Shown: piece by piece, positions 32,089 to 37,251 of the stretch | Numbering within the stretch: the stretch's first letter is position 1 | Layout: the number at the start of each line of letters is the position of its first letter | Assembly (NCBI RefSeq): GCF_013140855.1 | Contig: NZ_JABBPG010000016.1 | Coordinates: forward strand, 1 to 37,251 | Origin: Pseudoalteromonas caenipelagi | Lineage (GTDB): Bacteria; Pseudomonadota; Gammaproteobacteria; Enterobacterales; Alteromonadaceae | Reading direction: 5' to 3' | Length of the DNA: 37,251 nucleotides | Position numbers and translations under genes: made by a program | Notes under the pieces: generated by a model | What the model was told of the DNA's origin: nothing | What the model saw: only the letters and a program-made list of their open reading frames with translations | The model's database searches: none

Positions 32089-33237
32089 GTGACAAAACAA
32101 ACAAAGCTCAGCGTTGTATTTGATGTACTGAGCATAAAACAAGCGCAGGTAGTACGCGCACTGGCGGCCAAAAAAATCAAATTTAGCACTACCAGCCTGA
32201 GCCGTTTAAAAACACAAAACGAGTGGCCCAAACACTGTAAGCGGGCCGAGATTGAACAACATATTACAGAGTATTTACGGGCGCACGGCGCAACTGACGA
32301 TCAGCTATCTGGTTTGTTTGGTTGGGATGAGCCAAAGCAACCAAGCAAACCAAAATCGGAGGAAGAAGAGATGAAGCAAGCCCAGCTAAAACCAGCAACT
32401 AAAGAGTTTTTTAAAATTAGACGAGACCCGTTTAATGACGAGTTTGAAAGCGAAGACGACTTCTTTTTGGTTGATTCACATTTGCAAGTTATTGAAGAGC
32501 TTTTGTCAGCAGCGAGAGCCAATTCAATGGTGACTGTTACGGGTGAAGTTGGCAGTGGTAAGTCGATGATCCGCCGTTTGTTTGAGCACAAAGTCAGAGA
32601 GGAGTTTTCTGAAATTACGATCATCTCCCCTAAGCGCATGAACAAGAAAAAGCTAACGTCGGATGATGTGTCTAGAGCGCTATGCCGTGAGCTAGGTATA
32701 AAAATCCCCAATAGCAGTGAATATAGAGATGATGAAATTGAAAGTACGCTTATAGAGCGCAGCCGTAGCGGTCACAGGCATCTATTGCTCATCGACCAAG
32801 GGCAGGATTTATCGACTGATTTGATCCGTGAACTTAAATGTTTGTGGGAGTTAACGTCTGGTTTTAAGCGTGTGATTGGTATTGTGTTGTTTGGTCAACC
32901 AGAGCTGAGAACAAAGATACAAGCACACAAAATGCGTGAATTTAGTATGCGAATACATGATATACGCATGAGGCCACTGAACATCGATGCTATTGCATAT
33001 ATGAAGCATAAGTTTATACGCATTGGTGTAGACCCGATGAAAATTTTTACAGAAGAGGCATTGAGCGCAATACGTGGCAAGTGCTATGGCAAGGTTGGTA
33101 AAGGCGTTGGTTTTGATGATGAGAACTTAGACCAAACGTACCCACTGGCTATAAATGTATGGTTGGCGCATACCCTCAACGTAGCTGCAACGATAGGCAC
33201 TCAACATATCGACGAAAAATTTGTACAGAGGGTTTAA
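32089..33237 (+). CDS. B: Transposition ATPase B, ExeA/AAA type
   Basis: A 382-residue AAA+ ATPase. An N-terminal DNA-binding-like domain (1-75) and linker precede Walker A at residues 152-159 (GEVGSGKS) and Walker B in HLLLIDQGQDL. SIVLFGQPELRTKI-like text and the flanking sensor regions match the ExeA/AAA_22 group that BcepMu-type phages use as their MuB equivalent. It selects target DNA and activates the transposase. Starts with GTG. No good -35 separates it from A, so A and B are one unit. Confidence 0.92.
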   Translation: MTKQTKLSVVFDVLSIKQAQVVRALAAKKIKFSTTSLSRLKTQNEWPKHCKRAEIEQHITEYLRAHGATDDQLSGLFGWDEPKQPSKPKSEEEEMKQAQLKPATKEFFKIRRDPFNDEFESEDDFFLVDSHLQVIEELLSAARANSMVTVTGEVGSGKSMIRRLFEHKVREEFSEITIISPKRMNKKKLTSDDVSRALCRELGIKIPNSSEYRDDEIESTLIERSRSGHRHLLLIDQGQDLSTDLIRELKCLWELTSGFKRVIGIVLFGQPELRTKIQAHKMREFSMRIHDIRMRPLNIDAIAYMKHKFIRIGVDPMKIFTEEALSAIRGKCYGKVGKGVGFDDENLDQTYPLAINVWLAHTLNVAATIGTQHIDEKFVQRV

Positions 33238-33239
33238 CC

Positions 33240-33602
33240 ATGAGCGCACACGTAGAAATCACACTCACAGGCGTTGCGAACGTCAAGATCACAAAGCAAG
33301 TCACGCTACCAAAAGCCGAGGCCGACAAGCTACTGGCCGACGACAGCAAAATGCAAGACATGCTGACGCGCAATAACGCGGTAGATGTTACAAGCTGGGA
33401 TCACGTATTCGGCAAAAAGCACCGGGAGTTTACGATCACAACCCCCGAACCTGGCTACACCTGTGCAAATAGTCACTGCGGCTGGGTAGGTAATGAAAGC
33501 GACAAAGCAATGGTTTATGTGGGTGCTCAACTCAGCCCCGCGTGCCCCAAATGCAACTCAGTTAAGTTTTATAAAGTTCAGCAGGTGGTGCCCCGTGGAT
33601 AA
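33240..33602 (+). CDS. Zinc-ribbon early protein
   Basis: A 120-residue protein starting MSAHVEITLTGVANVKITKQ. The first half is beta-rich; the C-terminus has a C-x4-C and CPKC pair (CANSHCGWVGNES, CPKCNSVKFYKV), a rubredoxin-like zinc ribbon. It starts 2 nt after B. Family not named; probably nucleic-acid binding. Confidence 0.78.
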   Translation: MSAHVEITLTGVANVKITKQVTLPKAEADKLLADDSKMQDMLTRNNAVDVTSWDHVFGKKHREFTITTPEPGYTCANSHCGWVGNESDKAMVYVGAQLSPACPKCNSVKFYKVQQVVPRG

Positions 33603-34269
33603 GCGTATTTTAGACAAGATCAAAAAGTGTTTGGCGCTGGCTAAGTCTGCAACGAACGAGAACGAAGCCGCCGCAGCTATGCGCCAAGCACAAGCATTGA
33701 TGAATAAACACCGCATAAGTGCTGAAGATGTAAACATGAGCAACATTGAAGAACGCCGCTTTGCATTTGGCGTTAATCGGGTTGTGAATTATCAGGCCAA
33801 ATTGCTCAATTTAATAATTCGGGCGTTTGGCGTTGAAGTGGTTATATCGCGCGGTTTTACGGGTAGTGACGTTCGTTTTATTGGTGTGGTACCACAGCCA
33901 GAACTGGCGGGCTATTGCTGGGAGGTGTTGTTTGCAAAATTAAAAACCGAGCGCAGCAACTATGTAAAGCAGCAGCCTAAGCAGTGTAAACGCGCTACTA
34001 AAGTGGCAAGAGGCGACCAATTTGCGCTGGGCTGGATTTATGGCGTAAGCCAGCAAGTTAACGATTTTGCACTGAGCGAAAGCGAGTCGGCGCTGGTTGC
34101 AGTCTATAAAGCAAAGCATTACCCCGATTTAACTGACTGTAAAGCCATGCAAAGGGGTAAAAAAGCCAACGTAGGCAATGCAGTAAGTGACGGGTTTTGC
34201 GCAGGCAAAAAGCATTCAATCAATCGGCCAGTTAATGGTCAATCTCAACAAAAACTTTCAATGCAGTAG
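33595..34269 (+). CDS. DUF2786-like early protein
   Basis: A 224-residue protein that starts with GTG at 33595, where AGGTGG lies 7 nt upstream. Its first 45 residues (DKRILDKIKKCLALAKSATNENEAAAAMRQAQALMNKHRIS) are a clear DUF2786 domain. The rest contains a conserved ERRFAFGVNRVVNYQAKLLNLI and GDQFALGWIYGVSQQV, a common arrangement in phage DUF2786 proteins. Function unknown. It overlaps the zinc-ribbon gene by 8 nt. A longer frame from 33493 is not supported. Confidence 0.87.
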   Translation: MDKRILDKIKKCLALAKSATNENEAAAAMRQAQALMNKHRISAEDVNMSNIEERRFAFGVNRVVNYQAKLLNLIIRAFGVEVVISRGFTGSDVRFIGVVPQPELAGYCWEVLFAKLKTERSNYVKQQPKQCKRATKVARGDQFALGWIYGVSQQVNDFALSESESALVAVYKAKHYPDLTDCKAMQRGKKANVGNAVSDGFCAGKKHSINRPVNGQSQQKLSMQ

Positions 34270-34277
34270 GTGAAGTG

Positions 34278-34895
34278 ATGGAACAAGAATTTTATACAAA
34301 CAGAAGTGGTTACAAAGTCCCAGCTAGCAAAGTGAGCGACAACGACAAAGCGCAAAATACGCTGGTGTTAGAGCTGGTGCAGCGTGCAAAGCAGCTAAAT
34401 GCAGAGCATGAACATTTTAAACGCGGCGTGTATTCGCAAGTAAACGATTTTATTGCGGATATGGCCCATAGCTACAACGTTGAGATTGGCGGAGCCAAGG
34501 GCAACATTACTCTAACCTCGTTTGATGGCAAAAGCCGTGTAAAGGTTGGTGTTGCTGACGACATAAGTTTTGGCCCTGAGATTTTAATAGCAAAAGAGCT
34601 GTTTTTAGGTGTGGTAAATGGGTTGTTGGAAAAACTAGACGATGAAGCACAGCTAATAAAAGACATAGTAATGAACGCGTTTGAGACTGACAAAGAGGGC
34701 CAGTACAGCAAAAGCAAGATTATGGAGTTGCGCAGTAAATACCGTTATAGCCATAAGTCGGACGACTGGGCCGCAGGTATGCAAGCGATAGATGACGCGT
34801 TTATTTTTGGCTCAACTAAAACGTATGTTCGTTTTTATGAGCGTAACGAGCTGGGCGCGTGGATTCAGATCCCGCTGGTTAGTAAATCACTATAA
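34278..34895 (+). CDS. DUF3164-like protein
   Basis: A 205-residue protein with the DUF3164 pattern (SGYKVPASKVSDNDKAQNTLVLELVQRAKQLNAEHEHFK, LTSFDGKSRVKVGV, SDDWAAGMQAIDDAFIFGSTKTYVRFYER). It is common in Mu-like early operons, function unproven. AGG lies 7 nt before the ATG. It is followed by the GemA-like gene. Confidence 0.9.
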   Translation: MEQEFYTNRSGYKVPASKVSDNDKAQNTLVLELVQRAKQLNAEHEHFKRGVYSQVNDFIADMAHSYNVEIGGAKGNITLTSFDGKSRVKVGVADDISFGPEILIAKELFLGVVNGLLEKLDDEAQLIKDIVMNAFETDKEGQYSKSKIMELRSKYRYSHKSDDWAAGMQAIDDAFIFGSTKTYVRFYERNELGAWIQIPLVSKSL

Positions 34896-34906
34896 AGGTG
34901 GCACTT

Positions 34907-35554
34907 ATGTATTCATCAAAATCAAAACTGATTCAATTAATACATGTAGGCAAAACGAGTTTAGGCTGGGACGAAGATTTGTATCGTCAAGTTTTAGTCA
35001 AACTGACTAAAAAAGATAGCTGCAAAGATATGAATGTAAGGGAACTAAACAAAGTGCTGTCTCACATGAAAGACAGAGGTTTTAAAGTGGTGACTAAAAA
35101 ACGAGGTGGTAAAAACTCGCCGATCACAAGGGATATAGCCCCCGAAGACAAAACCCCGCTGGATAAACTGCGACAGGTGTGGATCGCTATGAGCCATCGA
35201 GGCTATTTGCGTGACGGTTCGGAAGCAGCGCTACTTAATTGGAGCAAAGCCCAGGCTAAACGCATGAATAAAAACGTGGCGATTGAGCGGTTGGAATGGC
35301 TGCGTGCATCAATGGTTCATGCACTGATTGAGCAGTTAAAAAGCTGGTATGTGCGTTTGATGGCAACAGATATGAACGAGCTAGCCCCCGATTTAAAAAA
35401 GCTGCCCCTATATAATGAAGAACTATTCAGCGCAGAGCGTTTTGTTTTTGATTATATCGGGAGCTTTGAACGTTGTAACGTTGAGCAATTAGAAGCGGCT
35501 CTCAATTTCACAGGCCAAATGCTGGGTAAGTATGAGGAAGCAGGCAATGGTTGA
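34907..35554 (+). CDS. gemA: GemA-like protein (Mu gp16, DUF1018)
   Basis: A 215-residue protein starting MYSSKSKLIQLIHVGKTSLGWDEDLYRQVL. The sequence KDSCKDMNVRELNKVLSHMKDRGFKV identifies DUF1018/GemA. In Mu, GemA is reported to modulate host gene expression and DNA relaxation. AAAGGTG lies 6 nt before the ATG. It overlaps the start of the Mor-like gene by 8 nt. Confidence 0.9.
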   Translation: MYSSKSKLIQLIHVGKTSLGWDEDLYRQVLVKLTKKDSCKDMNVRELNKVLSHMKDRGFKVVTKKRGGKNSPITRDIAPEDKTPLDKLRQVWIAMSHRGYLRDGSEAALLNWSKAQAKRMNKNVAIERLEWLRASMVHALIEQLKSWYVRLMATDMNELAPDLKKLPLYNEELFSAERFVFDYIGSFERCNVEQLEAALNFTGQMLGKYEEAGNG

Positions 35555-35942
35555 CAACAAAGAACGTGGCGAACGTGGCGACAGTGTTCTATTCACAATA
35601 TTTGAGCTAGTGATCACGGAGGTATCTGATGTGCTGGACGAAGAAGAAGCAACTAAATTGGGCCGTAAGGTTGTTGATAGAGTCCGACATACATTCGGTG
35701 GTGAGCAAATATATATATGTCAGGGCCGAACATTGGAAGCCATTATCAGTAAAAACTCTATTTGGTCAGAGTTCACAGGTAATAACTATCTAGAGCTAGC
35801 CAAGAAATACGGTTATGCAGAGCAGTCTATCTATCGAATTGTGAAAATGATGAGAAAACTGAAGATGGATGAAGCGCAAGGCGATCTATTTGATGCTAGT
35901 AAAGGTCGAGGGCCAAAGAATAAGGGGCCATCATTATGCTGA
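35547..35942 (+). CDS. mor: Mor/C-family transcription activator
   Basis: A 131-residue protein of the Mor transcription activator family. An N-terminal dimerisation part (EEEATKLGRKVVDRVRHTFGGEQIYICQG) is followed by a helix-turn-helix (IWSEFTGNNYLELAKKYGYAEQSIYRIVKMMRKL), both typical. It is the only Mor/C-type gene in the prophage, so one protein may do the jobs of Mu Mor and C. It is expected to turn on the late promoters at 16754-16798 and 25248-25292. Located last in the early operon apart from two small genes. Confidence 0.93.
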   Translation: MVDNKERGERGDSVLFTIFELVITEVSDVLDEEEATKLGRKVVDRVRHTFGGEQIYICQGRTLEAIISKNSIWSEFTGNNYLELAKKYGYAEQSIYRIVKMMRKLKMDEAQGDLFDASKGRGPKNKGPSLC

Positions 35943-36169
35943 AACCAGATCACGAAACAACAGTAAACACATGGCTATTATTGCTGGCTCTATTTACCAC
36001 GTTATTGCTCGGTTTCGAGTTTGGCAAAAGGGTATATATAGAAGAGCAATTGAACGAGCCAGTGCAAACAATCACATTTGGTCGCAACGGCGGCCCATCT
36101 ATAGCACCAGACAAACCTGACAGCACACCGATATGGAAGCTAGTTTGGGATCTCATGAGTGAGGAGTAA
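35936..36169 (+). CDS. Small membrane protein
   Basis: A 77-residue protein with one predicted membrane segment (TWLLLLALFTTLLLGFEFG, about 12-30) and a polar C-terminus. AAGGGG lies before the ATG, and it overlaps the Mor gene by 7 nt. Family unknown; its late place in the early operon gives no clear role. Confidence 0.75.
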   Translation: MLKPDHETTVNTWLLLLALFTTLLLGFEFGKRVYIEEQLNEPVQTITFGRNGGPSIAPDKPDSTPIWKLVWDLMSEE

Positions 36170-36173
36170 GAAC

Positions 36174-36353
36174 ATGTATAATGAAGAACAAGATCGTAAA
36201 GCGCTACATTGTATTGCTGGCTATTTGCATCATTCGGGTTGTAAGTCATTTGAAGATGTTGACGTTGCACTTGAGCTATTAATTGTTCAAGCAAAAGTGA
36301 CGCAATCAGAATATCGAAATGGCACAGCCGAAAAAGCTACGTCAGTGAACTAA
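36174..36353 (+). CDS. Small early protein at the right end
   Basis: A 59-residue polar protein starting MYNEEQDRKALHCIAGYLHH. GAGGAG lies 7 nt before the ATG at 36174. It is the last gene before the operon terminator and the prophage end. No family recognised; a longer frame from 36159 is not supported. Confidence 0.72.
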   Translation: MYNEEQDRKALHCIAGYLHHSGCKSFEDVDVALELLIVQAKVTQSEYRNGTAEKATSVN

Positions 36354-36362
36354 CCAAATAAA

Positions 36363-36394
36363 AGCGGCGCAAATTTTAAAGCGCCGCTCATTTT
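36363..36394 (+). terminator. Early operon terminator
   Basis: AGCGGCGC (36363-36370) and GCGCCGCT (36381-36388) form an 8-bp GC-rich stem with a 10-nt loop, followed by CATTTT. It lies 9 nt after the last early stop codon. Confidence 0.85.
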
Positions 36395-36502
36395 GAAATA
36401 TTGAAAACCGTTTTGAAATATTCTCTCACTCAATCCCGAACTCTCCCACATATTCCCGCAGTTTTCGCACAATTCACTATAGAGTTTTCGTACATTGGAT
36501 CA
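36391..36502. repeat. Prophage right end: putative transposase-binding sites
   Basis: Inverted copies of the left-end motifs: TTTGAAATATT at 36392-36402 and 36412-36422 (20 bp apart) and AGTTTTCG at 36460-36467 and 36483-36490. The outer site is 12 bp from the terminus and the inner 36412-36422 site is 80 bp from it, as at the left end. Confidence 0.8.
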
Positions 36503-36508
36503 TAATTA
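36503..36508. repeat. Target-site duplication, right copy
   Basis: TAATTA directly after the terminal ATCA, matching 527-532. Beyond it, AAGAAAAAGCCCG continues the host rrn terminator, so removing the element restores a normal 5S-terminator junction. Confidence 0.75.
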
Positions 36509-36510
36509 AG

Positions 36511-36545
36511 AAAAAGCCCGATTCGAAAGAGTCGGGCTTTTTTGT
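36511..36545 (+). terminator. rrn operon terminator (displaced by the prophage)
   Basis: AAAAAGCCCGATTC-GAAA-GAGTCGGGCTTTTTT forms a strong stem with a GAAA loop and a T-run, the usual end of an rRNA operon. The prophage separates it from the last 5S gene by about 36 kb. Confidence 0.9.
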
Positions 36546-36720
36546 ATTTGGTGCTAAATCGTCTCTTGGGATGCTGAGGTTATGCACTTCGATAAAGAGA
36601 CGAATTAGCGCAAGGTGAAGTAAGCCAGTTTATAGAACGCAGACCCCTTCATGACTGTAAAGTAATCAACTTTCACGGTTGTTGCGCTTTTCCAAGCTAC
36701 CACACTGTTTTAACCCTTTC

Positions 36721-37251
36721 ACCACGTAGGTCGTGATAAGCGAAGCGCCATCCGACGTTTGAGGCGTGAGTCCCTCAACAGAGTTAAACTGGTTCAGGTG
36801 GCGAGTCCCTTAGTAGCGGTTAAACTGGGTCTGGTGGTAAGTCCCTCAGCAGCAGCTAAACCTGCTCATTTCACCTTGCGCAAATGGAATGACTTCGCTT
36901 CGCTCACTGTCATTAAACATTTGCACCTTAGCTTCGCTCATGTCGCTAACCTTTTACACGATATTTCACCTTGCGTAAAGGAGCGTACTCACAGCGTTCG
37001 CAGTCGCACCACGTAGGTTGAGATAAGCGAAGCGCCATCCGACGCTTGAGGAGTGAGTCCCTCAGCTGCGGTTAAACAGGTTCTGGTGGCGAGTCCCTTG
37101 GCAGCGGTTAAACTGGTTCAGGTAGTAAGTCCCTCAGCAGCAGCTAAACCTGCTCATTTCACCTTGCGCAAATGGAATGACTTCGCTTCGCTCACTGTCA
37201 TTAAACATTTGCACCTTAGCTTCGCTCATGTCGCTAACCTTTTACACGATA
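36721..37251. repeat. Tandem duplication of a ~287-bp non-coding unit with internal repeats
   Basis: Copy A (36721-36963) and copy B (37008-37251) match base for base over most of their length, about 287-288 bp apart, with a 44-bp linker. The array may run on past the window edge. Inside each copy, 35-36-bp minisatellite-like units start at 36768, 36803 and 36839 (GAGTCCCT...GTTAAACTGG). Each copy also holds the GCAAATG/CATTTGC palindrome (36870-36926, 37158-37214) shared with the 23S-5S spacer. Host DNA; no gene is credible here. 36546-36720 shows nothing else recognisable. Confidence 0.85.

Larger units (their letters stand above)
533..36502. mobile_element. Mu-type transposable prophage with P2-type tail
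   Basis: Element of 35,970 bp with termini 5'-TGAT...ATCA-3', flanked by a short direct repeat and carrying matching end-binding sites at both ends. It contains a full set of transposition, regulation, lysis, packaging, head and tail genes with no obvious frameshift except the programmed one in E/E'. Size is close to that of Mu (about 37 kb). Late genes run leftward and transposition/early genes rightward. The insertion lies between the last 5S gene and the rrn terminator. The gene set looks intact, so the prophage may be inducible; that is inference. Confidence 0.93.

Noticed and set aside
533..36502. Search for Mu mom/com-type DNA modification genes
   Set aside because: No gene with such motifs is seen at either end of the late region.
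36759..37016. 85-residue frame in the right flank
   Set aside because: Crosses tandem repeats, lacks a ribosome binding site and has repeat-driven composition.
36721..37251. Possible CRISPR array
   Set aside because: Repeat units abut each other with no unique spacers of regular length, and no cas genes are present.

Overview
The window holds one essentially complete transposable (Mu-type) prophage of about 36 kb, positions 533-36502, inserted in the tail of a ribosomal RNA operon. The left flank carries the 3' end of a 23S rRNA gene and two tandem 5S rRNA genes. The right flank begins with the rrn terminator and then a non-coding repeat block. The rRNA sequences and the style of the repeats suggest a marine gammaproteobacterium of the Alteromonadales, most likely Pseudoalteromonas; this is inference from remembered similarity, not from a search. 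The prophage is bounded by a TAATTA direct repeat (527-532 and 36503-36508). Its ends run TGAT...ATCA and carry matching sub-terminal repeat sites.

The prophage has two opposed halves around a regulatory and cargo region at about 25.2-27.1 kb. Rightward (+), from the early promoter at 27.02 kb, lie a Ner-like regulator, small early genes, a DDE transposase (30301-32085), its AAA+ partner ATPase (32089-33237), a zinc-ribbon protein, DUF2786-, DUF3164- and GemA-like proteins, a Mor/C-family late activator (35547-35942) and two small genes that end in a terminator at the right end. Leftward (-), from a late promoter at 25.28 kb, lie endolysin, a 3TM-type holin, a DksA/TraR-type zinc finger, small lysis and packaging genes, terminase, portal, head morphogenesis F and G, then (after a cargo island and a second late promoter) protease/scaffold I, cement protein, major capsid T and Mu gp35-37-like proteins. 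The strand then switches to a complete P2-type contractile tail: V-W-J-I-H-fibre-chaperone-FI-FII-E/E'-T-U-X-D. The phage is therefore a Mu-head/P2-tail mosaic with a divergently transcribed transposition module, an architecture I associate with BcepMu-like rather than Mu-like phages.

Regulation can be partly read from the sequence. A 26-bp near-perfect dyad sits on a sigma70-like early promoter between the XRE repressor and the Ner-like gene. The same perfect 18-bp palindrome TTTTAACCTGGGTTAAAA occurs twice, once in front of the endolysin operon and once in front of the protease/capsid operon. Both copies have a -10-like hexamer at the same distance, which makes them strong candidates for the Mor/C-like activator's sites (the counterparts of Mu Plys and PI). 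A P2-type -1 frameshift site (T TTT TTG at 6117-6111) joins E and E'.

Two cargo islands look accessory. The one at 25468-26560 (+) encodes a 49-residue peptide with a double-glycine leader-like N-terminus, a polytopic membrane protein and a single-pass membrane protein. The one at 16.9-17.8 kb encodes a small secreted four-cysteine protein (+) and an unrecognised 182-residue protein with an HEPN-like R-x4-H motif (-). These, together with an antisense membrane-protein reading frame in the tail cluster (5739-6062), are the best places to look for undescribed biology.
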